Position numbers and translations under genes: made by a program. From Motilimonas eburnea (GTDB lineage Bacteria > Pseudomonadota > Gammaproteobacteria > Enterobacterales > CBDFNC01), in contig NZ_JAIMJB010000014.1 in the NCBI RefSeq assembly GCF_021295345.1, forward strand, positions 1 to 64,000: 64,000 bases of DNA. The letters are read 5' to 3'. Positions 18,474 through 28,092 of this stretch are shown here, piece after piece. How positions within the stretch are numbered: the stretch's first letter is position 1; every line of letters starts with the position of its first letter. A model generated the notes under the pieces. The model saw only the letters and a program-made list of their open reading frames with translations, ran no database searches and was not told the DNA's origin.

Positions 18474-18940
18474 GTAGGAGTACCAGTAATGGTGTGATTA
18501 ATTCTATGTCTATATCACTGCATTACTGCAGCTCCTACAAAGCTCATCTTTTATTAAGAGGGCATCTAGTTTGTGTGTTTGTGAGAGTATCAGAGATGGA
18601 GTGATAATTATTTGGCACCTGCACATCATCGCTGTATTCGGTTTGCCTTTTTTAGGCGATTTTTACATCGGAACAGTGAGTAAACCTCAATATTCGCGGC
18701 TTAAAAGCCGCTCCTACAGTAGTGCAATTCGCTCAAGATTGTGTTTATTAGTTCACTGAGCGAGTTTCTCTCACACAAGACTATATTTAGTTTGCATTTT
18801 TCTGTAGGAGCACCAGTAATGGTGCGAGCCATTCATCTTTTATCGCCGCATTACTGCGGCTCCCACAAGGCTAAAGCTCCAAATAGTCCAATGCGCGCTT
18901 TGTTCTTGTTGCTTATTCGGGGAGCGAGCTCCCCTCCCAC
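18474..18940. repeat. REP-like hairpin cluster A (wza-wzz gap)
   Basis: The 537-bp gap 18435-18971 carries no gene. It holds 25-bp units of head GTRGGA, 6-bp arm, 4-nt loop, 6-bp arm, GAT-like tail: + 18474-18498 (arm GTACCA, wobble pairs), - 18514-18538 (GCTGCA), - 18693-18717 (GCGGCT, loop TTTA), + 18804-18828 (GCACCA), - 18842-18866 (GCCGCA), - 18916-18940 (GGGGAG, loop CTCG). A decayed unit may lie around 18580-18605. Left and right arms are complementary in every unit although the sequence differs. The architecture matches Pseudomonas REPs with the same head. Confidence 0.85.
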
Positions 18941-18971
18941 AAGGTTCCGGCCCCGCACGGTTTGGGCTAGG

Positions 18972-21743
18972 TTAGTCTTTGATTGCGCTCCACGCGACAC
19001 CTAGCTGGTAAAGGATTTGAGTACCCGATGTCCACGCATCTAGCGCATCTAGGTAGTTGGTATCCATTGGCACCACTATGGTATCGCCCGGTTGCAGCGG
19101 CTCTTCCCCACGCTTAAACCAGTATGAATTGTTCGGCATCATGACAGAGCCATTGGCGCGGATCACGTAGATACGGTCGGTGTCGGCTTGTTTTTTCGGC
19201 CCACCCGTGGCATCGAGGTAATCTTTTACCGACATGCTGCTGTCGTAAATTTGCGACGATGGCATTTGTACATGGCCCATGACGGTGATCACGTTACGTT
19301 TAGGTGGCACGTAGATCTTATCGCCATTTTCCAGCATTACATTTTGTTGCTGATTGCCTTCGATTATTTGGTCTAGGTTTATCACCATGCGCCCAACCGG
19401 CTCTGCCACACCGAGCTGGTCAACTATCATCATGGCGTCACCCGCAGATGACGATGAAGATAGTGGGTTACTAGATGATTTGCGTCTAAAGGCCAAAGTA
19501 GACACTTCTTGGCGAAGCTGCTCATGTAAATAGGTCAGCTTTTGCGCTTCTTGTTGGCGTAAGGTTTCACGCGAGAATACCGCGCCTTGTGGATAAGCAA
19601 ACTCAGTTAACCCACCTGCGCGTTGAATGATATCGTTAATGGTATCGCCGCGAGAGAAGGTATAGCGGCCTGGAAACATGACTTCACCGCCCACTTCGAT
19701 GGATAAGTCTTCACGCCATTCCGCTCGGGTAAAGATGTTAATGCGGTCTTTACTTGCGAGGTATAGCGCGCTGCTCACATCGCCATTGAGTAAATGTTTG
19801 AGGTTCAAATCACGATGAACTAAGTTTGCCTTACCGCCCTGCTCTACCATACGCGTCATTTCTCCGCGCATTAAGTCAGCTGATTCTTTTAACCCACCGG
19901 CAGCGGCAATCAAATCCGCAAAGGTTTGCCCTTTTGCTAATGGGTAAACGCCAGGGAATTTCACTGCACCGCGAATTTCAACAATTTTCACCGGGGATGC
20001 TGGGCTGGATTGCGCCAATAGCTGCGCCACGATAGGTTGCAATAAACGTTCACGCACTTGTTGCGCTGAGCGAGTCAGTTCATTAGAGCTGTCCACTTCG
20101 CTTAGCTTTAAGCTTGCTTGATCTTGGATATTTAATTCTTCATCGGAAATTTGACCAATCTCGGCATTTTTAGCTTGCTCTAAGCGCTGTTGGCGTTCAC
20201 GTTGTTCTTCTTGTTTGGTTTGTTGAAAGTTGACTTTTTGCTGGGCGCTTTTGCTGCGGATATTCTCTAACTGCGCCGTGGTGGTTTTACTTTGTTGCGA
20301 CAACTCTTCTAAGCTAAAGCCCAAGTCTTTATTAAAAATCACCACCTGGTCACGCTTTTGCAAAACCGGATCATCCACTGAGCCTTTGGCCTTTAGCGCT
20401 TTACTCAAGTTAAACTGCAGGATCTCTACATCACCATTGAGGCTTTTTTCACGCACAATCAAGCCGTAGTTTAGATCGGCTTCTTTGGTGAGATCACGAG
20501 ACACATCGCCAACCAAGTGACTTAAACGGATACCTTGACGCCAAGGGTAAGCGCCGGGGCGAACTACCGAGCCAAGTAGCGCAATGGCATTGTTAAATTG
20601 TTTGGTCACTTCCGCTACTTTAATTCGGTCGCCTGCGCGAATGGTGAAGTTGCGATCTTTTGATTTGGTGTAATCTAAGTGAAAAATATCGGTACCGGAC
20701 TTGGTCGCACGAGCCACAATGATTTTTTGGCTATATGCACGCTCTGAAAGGCCACCCGCTGCACGGATCACATTGCCAAGCGGGGCAGTCTTTTTAAGTT
20801 CGTATATCGCGCGGCGACGCACCTCACCATCCACAACCACGGTTGCACCACGCGGGGCGATATAGATAGAGTCACCGTCTCGCAGACGGATATCGGCAGA
20901 AGTATCACCATTTAACAGCAAATCGTATAAATCAACATGGCGAATGATTTTACCGTCGCGCTTAACTTGAATGTTACGCAGCGAGCCCAGAGTATCAATC
21001 CCCCCTGCCGCACGAATGGCTTGCGTTACCGTTGATAGCGAGCTTAAAACATATGTTCCCGGCTTATAAGCATCACCCAATACAAACACTTGCATGGTGC
21101 GAATGTTGCCAAGACTCACGGTCACATCCACACCGATGACTTTACGCTGCACAAACTCGGTGATGGTTTTCTTCACTTGGTCAAAGCTTTGCCCCGCCAC
21201 ATTGACTGGGCCAAGCTTAGGAAAATCGATAGTGCCATCTCGGCCGACTTTAAAACTATGAGCTTCGTTATCCTTGCCGTAAACTTGTACTAGGAGCTCA
21301 TCACCTGGCCCCATGATGTAATTTGATGGCGCCGGCATATCACTTTGTGAAGGCGCCATACTGGTTGGCTCACCGGCAAACAAACTATAACCAAAAAGTT
21401 CTAACTCTTGGGTAGTGTCAAAACCTTTTAAGTCCATGTCCCGTTCGGGCTTGGCGTTGACTTCACGTTCATTAATGGTCGGCCCGGTTTGACTCTGTGT
21501 CTGCGTCGTCTGACCTTGTTGCAAGCTCGATAAATCAAACCCATATTGCTTAGCTAGTGCCTCTTGCTGCGCTTTTGGTAATGATTGAAATTGCGCAATT
21601 TGTGCAGGCGTTGGATTAGCCGCATGCAGCCAACCAGAAAATCCCGCACTTAATGCCATCAGCGAAAGGAATTTGCCCGCTTGGCTGAGTTGATAGCCTA
21701 ACTTCTTGCTTATTTTGGTTCGTTGAGTTCCATTAACTTGCAT
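18972..21743 (-). CDS. Wza-like polysaccharide export protein with multiple SLBB domains
   Basis: 923 residues, far longer than classical Wza (about 380). After a probable signal peptide (MALSAGFSGWLHAANP) come a Q-rich linker, a Poly_export domain (NYIMGPGDELLVQVYGKDNE, KVGRDGTIDFPKLGPVNVAG) and repeated SLBB beta-grasp domains (VFVLGDAYKPGTYVLSSL, VVDGEVRRRAIYEL, IRGAVKFPGVYPL, VGGEVMFPGRYTF, VMGHVQMPSSQIY). A charged coiled linker lies near 480-560. It would form or line the periplasmic/outer-membrane exit path. It starts 26 bp after the wzi-like gene. No Wzb/Wzc partner is present in the window. Confidence 0.85.
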   Translation of the reverse strand: MQVNGTQRTKISKKLGYQLSQAGKFLSLMALSAGFSGWLHAANPTPAQIAQFQSLPKAQQEALAKQYGFDLSSLQQGQTTQTQSQTGPTINEREVNAKPERDMDLKGFDTTQELELFGYSLFAGEPTSMAPSQSDMPAPSNYIMGPGDELLVQVYGKDNEAHSFKVGRDGTIDFPKLGPVNVAGQSFDQVKKTITEFVQRKVIGVDVTVSLGNIRTMQVFVLGDAYKPGTYVLSSLSTVTQAIRAAGGIDTLGSLRNIQVKRDGKIIRHVDLYDLLLNGDTSADIRLRDGDSIYIAPRGATVVVDGEVRRRAIYELKKTAPLGNVIRAAGGLSERAYSQKIIVARATKSGTDIFHLDYTKSKDRNFTIRAGDRIKVAEVTKQFNNAIALLGSVVRPGAYPWRQGIRLSHLVGDVSRDLTKEADLNYGLIVREKSLNGDVEILQFNLSKALKAKGSVDDPVLQKRDQVVIFNKDLGFSLEELSQQSKTTTAQLENIRSKSAQQKVNFQQTKQEEQRERQQRLEQAKNAEIGQISDEELNIQDQASLKLSEVDSSNELTRSAQQVRERLLQPIVAQLLAQSSPASPVKIVEIRGAVKFPGVYPLAKGQTFADLIAAAGGLKESADLMRGEMTRMVEQGGKANLVHRDLNLKHLLNGDVSSALYLASKDRINIFTRAEWREDLSIEVGGEVMFPGRYTFSRGDTINDIIQRAGGLTEFAYPQGAVFSRETLRQQEAQKLTYLHEQLRQEVSTLAFRRKSSSNPLSSSSSAGDAMMIVDQLGVAEPVGRMVINLDQIIEGNQQQNVMLENGDKIYVPPKRNVITVMGHVQMPSSQIYDSSMSVKDYLDATGGPKKQADTDRIYVIRANGSVMMPNNSYWFKRGEEPLQPGDTIVVPMDTNYLDALDAWTSGTQILYQLGVAWSAIKD

Positions 21744-21769
21744 TAACTAGAGTTCCGCTTGAGTCAAAA

Positions 21770-23101
21770 TTAAAATCGGTAGTCCCAACTGCTCGACAGT
21801 TGAACTTTATCTTGTTGCCAATCGGCATCACTGGCATGCAATGCCACACTGAACAGGCCATTAAATAATGGCAGGCGGTATTCAGTGGCAAGGCGCTGAT
21901 ACGATTGGCTGAATTTTTCATGGTGATAGAACAGGCTTATTTCATGGTTGTTGGCTAATTGCAGGTAGCCGCCCACCGAAGTCTGATCGGAAAGTGAGTT
22001 CAATTGAACAATTTTACCGCGCCCCAGCTCATCTAGCCCGGTCAGCATGGCGTTGAGCTCACGATTATCGGCCAGTGGGTTATGTCGATATTCCACCACA
22101 AAGCGGGCCAGTACATCCCCTACCATGGTTTGCCCATCAATGCCGACCAAGTAGGCATTCTGCTGGTCTAAATTATCATTAATACGGTATTGGCCGTAAA
22201 CACTTGGGGTGATAGCGAGCTGGCGGGCATGATTAACCCAAGGGGTTAAACGTAAATCAAGGGTCGTTTGGTGGCCTGTTTCTTGTTGTTTACCTAAGAT
22301 TTCTCGCCAAAGCCAACTTTGTCCGCGGTTATCACTGTGGCCATCGTAATATGCATGCGTCACCCCCAACTCTACTTGGGGCAAGGGGCGAGTCGCCAAG
22401 CGTGTTAGCCAACCTTTTTCCCAAGGGGATGCGTCTTCTAACCATGCCCCGCCTGTTTCAATGTAGATATTATCAATCACGGGTATTTGGTTGCGGCTAT
22501 AAGTGATGTAACCCGCTGGAGCCGGCTTGCCTTGTGGCATAAGTGCCAACGACGATTGCCAACCTGGCCCCCACCATTTGTGCAGAGCGCCGCCCACAAA
22601 AGAAAAATCACCTAAGTTAACCGCTAAAAAGCCACCATCCCAGTTCATTTCAGGGCTTTCGCCATGATAGTAGCCATAGTTAGCATTAGCACGAAAGGCA
22701 AAGCTGCGCTCTGTCATGCTGTATGAGCCTTCGGTTTGCCAACGGCTAACGTTATATTGACCAAAAGCACTGGGCGTGGCCGCCGTTGCCCCTTTTAATT
22801 TCACGCCCGATTGGCCGCGCATTAACTGCGCACTTTCTAAGGCGTGGCGCAAATGCATATAAGCTACACGCAGCTCTTTGGATAAAGTATGAGGCTGAGT
22901 TTGCTTTAGCTCTTGGCCTATCTCGCGCCAAGGCAAGGGAAAGGTGTTCACCGACGAAGTGATGATCCCGGCTTCTGCTAATCGCTGAAGATTGCTACGT
23001 AGGTATACGTCATCGGGTTCAAGCCAAGGTGAGGCTGCCGCAGACGTCGTAAACAAGCATAAAATAACCGCAGAGAATAAGCCGTTTTTCCACCAATCCA
23101 T
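21770..23101 (-). CDS. Capsule-assembly Wzi family outer membrane protein (copy 1)
   Basis: 443 residues from ATG 23101 (AGGTGATG lies upstream). A TTG 21 bp earlier is possible. Signal peptide GLFSAVILCLFTTSAAAS, then SPWLEPDDVYLRSNLQRLAEAG, the N-terminal pattern of Wzi-family proteins. An antiparallel beta-barrel follows and ends in the aromatic SSWDYRF, a classic outer-membrane C-terminus. Wzi anchors surface polysaccharide in capsulated bacteria; here it may act in retention or export. It is the first gene after the JUMPstart leader, so it should be the first gene under RfaH control. Confidence 0.8.
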   Translation of the reverse strand: MDWWKNGLFSAVILCLFTTSAAASPWLEPDDVYLRSNLQRLAEAGIITSSVNTFPLPWREIGQELKQTQPHTLSKELRVAYMHLRHALESAQLMRGQSGVKLKGATAATPSAFGQYNVSRWQTEGSYSMTERSFAFRANANYGYYHGESPEMNWDGGFLAVNLGDFSFVGGALHKWWGPGWQSSLALMPQGKPAPAGYITYSRNQIPVIDNIYIETGGAWLEDASPWEKGWLTRLATRPLPQVELGVTHAYYDGHSDNRGQSWLWREILGKQQETGHQTTLDLRLTPWVNHARQLAITPSVYGQYRINDNLDQQNAYLVGIDGQTMVGDVLARFVVEYRHNPLADNRELNAMLTGLDELGRGKIVQLNSLSDQTSVGGYLQLANNHEISLFYHHEKFSQSYQRLATEYRLPLFNGLFSVALHASDADWQQDKVQLSSSWDYRF

Positions 23102-23525
23102 GGAAATAACATCACCTAACAATGGACATTAAAGTATACCCGGTATTTTTGGCACGCTACCGCCCCTAAGTTGTAGCTCTTAGAGTGCTGTGCATCATGA
23201 TAATCGGGTTGTAAAAAGCGCTGCTAAGATGCCAGAAAGCGCTCAAAAACTCAAACTATTATCAGCAAGTTTGCGCCTTTTGAGGTATATCTGAGGCCAA
23301 GTGGTGATTTTAACAGCGAAGAGGATCTTACTATAAGCAGCGCGTCTAAAAACGCACAAAAGCATTTAAAAGGGAAATAACCTTATATCTAACTGATAAC
23401 ACAATCACACTCAATAAGAATCAGTCAAAATACTTTACAACCGAGCAACCTAGTCTATGCTATTTCATTCACAAAAACTTAATATTTGCGCCCTTGGTCA
23501 CCTCCATTATGGGGGGGATTCTGGC
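23102..23525. other. Leader and promoter region between rfaH and the polysaccharide operon
   Basis: About 420 bp without an ORF. Besides the JUMPstart, the minus strand has a possible promoter (TTGTGC, 18 bp, TATAGT, around 23343-23375). A pair of AGCGCT palindromes lies near 23218 and 23239. No clear T-tailed terminator for rfaH is seen, so rfaH transcripts may continue into the operon. Confidence 0.45.
23153..23190 (-). promoter_or_regulatory. JUMPstart leader with exact ops element (23154-23164)
   Basis: On the minus strand 23164-23154 reads GGCGGTAGCGT, the ops sequence that recruits RfaH to paused RNA polymerase. Just upstream the strand reads AGCTACAACTTAGG and CAGCACTCTAAG, which follow the enterobacterial JUMPstart pattern base by base with a few changes. 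The element ends about 50 bp before the wzi-like start codon, inside the expected transcribed leader. The rfaH gene itself lies just upstream. Confidence 0.9.
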
Positions 23526-24041
23526 TCACAAAGCTAAATCGCGATTAGCAATACTCACTTCATTTTCTTGGTTGAGCATCTTAATCAGTAGCATGGACCG
23601 CTCTACCCCATCAGACTTTTGAAAGATCCCTGTTAAGCCCTTGAAAGGGCCATAGCTAATTTCGACTTCTGTGCCCGCATCAGGTAACTGGCAACGAACG
23701 CCTAGGTGGTGTTGACCGCTTTTTAGCTCGGCGACTAAAGTTTCCGCTACCTTCATATAGGCGGCACCGCACTTAACAAAGTCGACCACGCCACGAGTGG
23801 ATCTCACTGCATTAAAGTTGCTGCTGCTGGTATCCAACAAAACAAATAAATAGGAAGGGAAGAGGGCTTCTTCGAGGCGGACTTTTTTCCCGCGACGGAT
23901 TTTTTCTACCTCAATTTGTGGAAAATAGCTTTCAATACCTTGATTGGCTAAATTCTCTTGAGCTCGACGCTCATCGCGCGCTTTGCAATAAAGCAAAAAC
24001 CACTGCTTGTTAGATTGAAGTTGGGGTTGTTGGCTGGACAT
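23526..24041 (-). CDS. rfaH: Transcription antiterminator RfaH
   Basis: 171 residues. The NusG-like N-terminal domain begins WFLLYCKARDERRAQENLANQG and contains YFPQIEVEKIRRGKKVRLEEALFPSYLFV. The C-terminal KOW segment reads GTEVEISYGPFKGLTGIFQKSDG. RfaH is the operon-specific NusG paralogue that binds ops DNA, suppresses pausing and Rho termination and recruits ribosomes. An exact ops sequence lies 360 bp downstream at the head of the polysaccharide locus, so the regulator sits beside its predicted target. Confident call, although other NusG-like paralogues (LoaP/UpxY type) also precede polysaccharide operons. Confidence 0.92.
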   Translation of the reverse strand: MSSQQPQLQSNKQWFLLYCKARDERRAQENLANQGIESYFPQIEVEKIRRGKKVRLEEALFPSYLFVLLDTSSSNFNAVRSTRGVVDFVKCGAAYMKVAETLVAELKSGQHHLGVRCQLPDAGTEVEISYGPFKGLTGIFQKSDGVERSMLLIKMLNQENEVSIANRDLAL

Positions 24042-24257
24042 GATGACTACCTGACAGCAGTGTTAATCTAACACATTAATATCTAAATGGTTATTACAAG
24101 TACACTCGAAAATCGCTTTACGCTTACGTGTTAACTCAATAATAAGGGCTGCAAATATACCAAATCTAGTCCGTAAATACTTGGGGTTTGCCCTGTTTTT
24201 CTAGTTTAACTGGCGCATTAATCACATTGGAATGTTTATCCCTTGTAACATAGCAGT

Positions 24258-24263
24258 TATAAT
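24258..24263 (+). promoter_or_regulatory. Candidate -10 box for the cytochrome c gene
   Basis: TATAAT at 24258-24263, with a weak -35 (TTTATC) 17 bp upstream. The 313-bp gap 24042-24354 also holds the divergent rfaH promoter, which I cannot place. No clear FNR or CRP site was recognised. Confidence 0.35.
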
Positions 24264-24354
24264 CTATGAAAATTCGAGCAATAATTGGGCGCCATGCCCT
24301 TATACAAAAACCGAAAAAGGAAGCCTGTTCAGGCGTGACAGATTGGAGCAAATC

Positions 24355-24795
24355 GTGAGTACACTTAAAGACTTATTAACATTACCTAAGCTAACCGTGG
24401 CAGCTTTTGCCTTGTTTTCAACACTCAGCTTTGCCAGCACAGCCGACATGTCTGATGAAGCGATTGCTGAGCGCATTAAGCCTGTGGGTGATGTGTACTT
24501 AGACGGTGAGCTACCCGATGTTGCACCTGCAACCACTGAAGTGGCGGATGCCGGCCCTCGTGATGGTGAAACCGTTTACAACACCAAATGTATGGCTTGT
24601 CACACCAGCGGAGCAGCGGGAGCACCGATTAAGGGTGACGCAGCAGCCTGGTCTGCACGTATCGCTCAAGGCAACGACACATTATACAAGCACGCAATCG
24701 AAGGTTTTAATGCCATGCCAGCCAAAGGGACGTGTATGGATTGTTCCGATGATGAGATCAAAGCCGCTGTTGATTTCATGATTAGCGGTCTGTAA
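24355..24795 (+). CDS. Cytochrome c5-like periplasmic c-type cytochrome
   Basis: 146 residues from GTG 24355, chosen because GGAG lies 6 bp upstream and a signal peptide follows at once (LTVAAFALFSTLSFAS). The open frame extends further upstream without a signal-like start. One haem-binding CMACH is followed by TSGAAGAPIKGD. The C-terminal GTCMDCSDDEIKAAVDFM carries the CxxC pair and helix typical of cytochrome c5. The distal haem ligand is probably the Met of FNAMPAKG. It should shuttle electrons in the periplasm. It is convergent with rep, and a repeat cluster fills the space between them. Confidence 0.88.
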   Translation: MSTLKDLLTLPKLTVAAFALFSTLSFASTADMSDEAIAERIKPVGDVYLDGELPDVAPATTEVADAGPRDGETVYNTKCMACHTSGAAGAPIKGDAAAWSARIAQGNDTLYKHAIEGFNAMPAKGTCMDCSDDEIKAAVDFMISGL

Positions 24796-24815
24796 GACTA
24801 AAATCTTTAGGGGCT

Positions 24816-24933
24816 GTAGCAGCACCAGTAATCTGTGGGAGCACCAGTAATGGTGCGATTTAGTCTCAAACTGTATCGCTGCATGACTGCAGCTCCCACA
24901 AAAGAACATCTCCCACAAGGCTGCAGCTCCCAC
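24816..24933. repeat. REP-like hairpin cluster B (cytochrome c5-rep gap)
   Basis: Full units: + 24835-24859 (arm GCACCA, loop GTAA) and - 24875-24899 (arm GCTGCA, loop GTCA), tails facing each other. Half-units lie outside: + 24816-24832 (head, left arm and loop only), - 24921-24933, plus a bare head at 24911-24916. The genes on both sides converge on this cluster. Confidence 0.85.
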
Positions 24934-24947
24934 AGAATTGATAGTGT

Positions 24948-26966
24948 TTAAGATTTCTTTAACAACACCCTTAAGTTAGCTATCCCCTTTTGTCCCTTCT
25001 CTTGCTTTTGTTCTTTGGTTTGCGTTTGCTGACCACTACGCTCCCACACGACATCATCTTGTGGTAATTCATGTAAGAAACGACTTGGCTCGGGACGAAT
25101 TGACTCACCGTATTGGCGTCGTTCTCGGCATAAGGTAAAGGTCAGTTCTTGCTGGGCTCGGGTGATGCCCACATAAGCCAAGCGCCGCTCCTCTTCGATA
25201 TTGTCTTCGTCTATGCTGGTTTGATGAGGTAAAAAACCTTCTTCCATACCCACCATAAACACGAAGGGGAACTCCAAGCCTTTGGAGGCATGTAAGGTCA
25301 TTAGCTGTACTTGGTCGGCTTCGTCTTCACCTTCGTTACGCTCCATCATGTCGCGCAGCATTAAGCGATTCACCACTTGAGGCAAGGTCATTGGCTCTTC
25401 TAGATCATCACCTGCCAACCAACCCGTTACCCAGCGAAATAGCTCGGAAACGTTTTTCATCCGCATTTCTGCGGCTTTTGGGCTGGGGCTGGTTTCGTAC
25501 AGCCAATCTTCATAATGAATATGGCGCACCATATCACGTACCGCCTCGGCAGCGTCACCACGCTGGGCTTGATCGTTTAGCTCAACTAGCCAACGGGTAA
25601 AACTGCGCACCGCTTGTAAGCCACGCCCCGTTAGGGTTTGCTCAAGACCAAGTTCAAAACTGGCCGCAAACAAGCTGATGTTGCGTAAATTAGCGTAATT
25701 ACCTAATTTTTCCAGCGTTGCAGGGCCAATTTCACGGCGAGGCACATTCACCACCCGTAAAAAGGCATTGTCGTCATCGTGATTGGCTAATAAGCGCAAA
25801 TACGCCAGCATGTCTTTAATTTCAACACGGGAGAAAAATGAGGTGCCACCGCTAATTTTGTAAGGAATGCGGTTGGTCATCATGGCTTTTTCTAACACCC
25901 GACTTTGATGGTTACCGCGATATAACACGGCATAATCCTTAAAGTTGGTGTTGTTCATAAACTTGTGGCCCATCAATTCTGCCACTACCCGCTCGGCTTC
26001 GTGCTCTTCATCCTTGGCATAAAGCACCCGCAGCGGCTCACCGTAATGCAGCTCACTAAACAGGGCTTTTTCGTATTCATGGGGGTTGTTGGCAATTAAA
26101 ATATTGGCCGATTTAAGAATGCGCTGGGTGGAGCGATAGTTCTGCTCTAGCTTTATCAAGCGTAAATTCGGGTAGTCGGTTTTCAATAGCACCAAGTTTT
26201 GCGGCCGTGCGCCGCGCCATGAATAAATGGATTGGTCGTCATCGCCCACCACGGTAAAACGCGCACGCTCGCCCACCAATAACTTCACTAACTCATATTG
26301 GCTGGTGTTGGTGTCTTGGTATTCGTCTACCAGCAGGTATTTAATTTTTTGCTGCCAACGGCTGCGTACTTCTTCTTTGTATTTCAGCAACATGGTCGGC
26401 ATTAAGATAAGATCATCGAAATCAAGGGCGTTATAGGCCGTCATGTGACGTTGATACTTATAATAAGCTTGCGCAAACAAAACCTCCTGCGCGCCGCGGG
26501 CAATCTTGATCGCTTGCGTTGGTAAGATCAGATCGTTTTTCCAGTTGGAAATTTGCGTGACCAATTGCGACAACAGATCTTTATCTTCTTTGAGTTCTTT
26601 TTCCGTCAGCTCTTTGAGCAGCGCTAATGAGTCTTGATCATCAAACAATGAAAAGCCCGGCTTAATGCCAATCACCTTATGCTCTTTGCGGATGATGTCT
26701 AAGCCTAGTGTATGAAAGGTCGAAACCATGACGCCCTTGGCCGACTTTTTACCTAAGGTTTGCGCGACCCGCTCTTTCATCTCACGGGCGGCTTTGTTAG
26801 TAAAGGTGACCGCCGCGATGGTTTTCGGATCGTACTGACACTGCTGCACCAGATAAGCAATTTTATTGGTGATCACCCGGGTTTTACCACTGCCCGCACC
26901 CGCCAATACGAGGCAAGGGCCAGAGATGTATTTTACCGCCTCATCTTGGCGTGGATTCATTTGCAT
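24948..26966 (-). CDS. rep: ATP-dependent DNA helicase Rep
   Basis: 672 residues, the normal Rep size. UvrD/Rep superfamily 1A motifs in order: [12 protein letters not shown] (Q motif), [14 protein letters not shown] (Walker A), [13 protein letters not shown] (Ia), LVDEYQDTN (II), [15 protein letters not shown] (III), [12 protein letters not shown] (IV), [17 protein letters not shown] (V) and [16 protein letters not shown] (VI). It is a 3'-5' helicase that removes proteins ahead of replication forks and aids restart. The [11 protein letters not shown] start matches relatives. The C-terminal tail ([17 protein letters not shown]) is charged and unstructured. Flanked by repeat clusters on both sides. 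Confidence 0.96.
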   Translation of the reverse strand: MQMNPRQDEAVKYISGPCLVLAGAGSGKTRVITNKIAYLVQQCQYDPKTIAAVTFTNKAAREMKERVAQTLGKKSAKGVMVSTFHTLGLDIIRKEHKVIGIKPGFSLFDDQDSLALLKELTEKELKEDKDLLSQLVTQISNWKNDLILPTQAIKIARGAQEVLFAQAYYKYQRHMTAYNALDFDDLILMPTMLLKYKEEVRSRWQQKIKYLLVDEYQDTNTSQYELVKLLVGERARFTVVGDDDQSIYSWRGARPQNLVLLKTDYPNLRLIKLEQNYRSTQRILKSANILIANNPHEYEKALFSELHYGEPLRVLYAKDEEHEAERVVAELMGHKFMNNTNFKDYAVLYRGNHQSRVLEKAMMTNRIPYKISGGTSFFSRVEIKDMLAYLRLLANHDDDNAFLRVVNVPRREIGPATLEKLGNYANLRNISLFAASFELGLEQTLTGRGLQAVRSFTRWLVELNDQAQRGDAAEAVRDMVRHIHYEDWLYETSPSPKAAEMRMKNVSELFRWVTGWLAGDDLEEPMTLPQVVNRLMLRDMMERNEGEDEADQVQLMTLHASKGLEFPFVFMVGMEEGFLPHQTSIDEDNIEEERRLAYVGITRAQQELTFTLCRERRQYGESIRPEPSRFLHELPQDDVVWERSGQQTQTKEQKQEKGQKGIANLRVLLKKS

Positions 26967-27010
26967 ATCTGCTTAACCTTAGATTTACACTTGGTAGAAA
27001 CACCTGCCCT

Positions 27011-27128
27011 GTGGGAGCAGCAGTACTGTGGGAGCTGTAGAACTGTGGGAGCCGCAGTAATGCGGCGATAATTATTAAGACCAAATCGCACCATTACTGG
27101 TGCTCCCACAAATTACTGCGGCTTCTAC
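27011..27128. repeat. REP-like hairpin cluster C (rep-miaE gap)
   Basis: Two half-units start at 27011 and 27028, followed by a full + unit at 27045-27069 (arm GCCGCA), so heads are spaced exactly 17 bp. A full - unit lies at 27085-27109 (arm GCACCA) and a - half-unit at 27113-27128. The stop codon of miaE (TAG, 27125-27127) is formed by the GTAG head of that last half-unit. Confidence 0.85.
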
Positions 27129-27889
27129 AAAACCGGCACACCACTATGGAATTTAAAGTCCGTATCTGGGCTGCGAATTAATTCAGCCTCTGCTTTACCT
27201 ATCAAGGCAACACGCTCAGTAATGTCATCAGGGGAGATTTGCTGTGCTAAGGTTAAGTAATCCTGATAATGGCGGGCTTCGGAGCGTAAAAGGGATACAT
27301 AAAACTTGTTCATGTCGTCATCGAGGTGCGGCGCTAGCTTAGCAAAACGCTCACAAGAGCGCGCCTCGATATAAGCGCCAATAATTAGTTTATCCACCAG
27401 CGCTTGTGGCTCATAACTGCGCACTTGTTTTAGCAATCCCTTGGCGTAGCGACCTGCGCGAATGTTCTCGTAAGGAATGCCACGCGCATCCATGATCTCT
27501 AGCACTTGATAAAAGTGGTGTAATTCTTCTTTGATTAACAGCACCATTTTATCGATCAAGTCTTGGCTATAGGGCGAATCGCTTTTCGCCATAATACTTT
27601 TCGAGATATTGCTCTTGCCTTTTAAGCTAGCGAGATCGCCTTTTTTGCGATAAGCAAAATCTTCATAGGGACCAAACCAATCCAACAAGGTTTGCGCACT
27701 TTCTGGGGTGACCGCATATTTACGGATCAAAAACATCGCTGATTGGCCCGCTTTAAGCTCACACATCAAGTGATCCAGCAGCAAGATCTTTAAATTCTCA
27801 GGCTTAATCGCTTCTTCTACCCACGCATCTGGGGTGGTGCATTGTAAGAATTGATGGATGGGCGCTAATAACTCTTCATTTTCGCTCAC
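27125..27889 (-). CDS. miaE: tRNA-(ms2io6A37) hydroxylase MiaE
   Basis: 254 residues from GTG 27889. GGAG lies about 6 bp upstream, and the longer open frame (to 27931) has no such site. Ferritin-like diiron protein: carboxylate and ExxH ligands are visible in HLMCELKAGQSAMFLIRKY, KEELHHFYQVLEIMD, ARSCERFAKLAPHLD and LRSEARHYQDYLTLA. It hydroxylates the isopentenyl group of ms2i6A at position 37 of tRNAs reading U-starting codons, using O2. The last codon and stop come from an adjacent repeat half-unit. Confidence 0.92.
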   Translation of the reverse strand: MSENEELLAPIHQFLQCTTPDAWVEEAIKPENLKILLLDHLMCELKAGQSAMFLIRKYAVTPESAQTLLDWFGPYEDFAYRKKGDLASLKGKSNISKSIMAKSDSPYSQDLIDKMVLLIKEELHHFYQVLEIMDARGIPYENIRAGRYAKGLLKQVRSYEPQALVDKLIIGAYIEARSCERFAKLAPHLDDDMNKFYVSLLRSEARHYQDYLTLAQQISPDDITERVALIGKAEAELIRSPDTDFKFHSGVPVL

Positions 27890-28092
27890 GGTACACTCCG
27901 ACGGGGTAAAAAATTGGCGCAAGATTATCATAATCTCACCCCTGTAGTGAAATGGTCAGCCCAGATCAAAACGTCTCGCACCTCTATCTTAGGATCATGC
28001 TAATGGCTGATAAATTACTGTTATAGATCACAAAATTGTCACACTTGGTGCTTACCATGCGCGCTGTTACTTAACCACAAGGATGTAAGCAG

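Noticed and set aside
23516-23545. Run of G residues near the rfaH stop as a terminator
   Set aside because: No stable stem with a following T-run could be drawn.
24166-24351. Minus-strand 61-aa ORF upstream of the cytochrome gene
   Set aside because: It covers the likely promoter region, has no recognisable features and no good ribosome-binding site.
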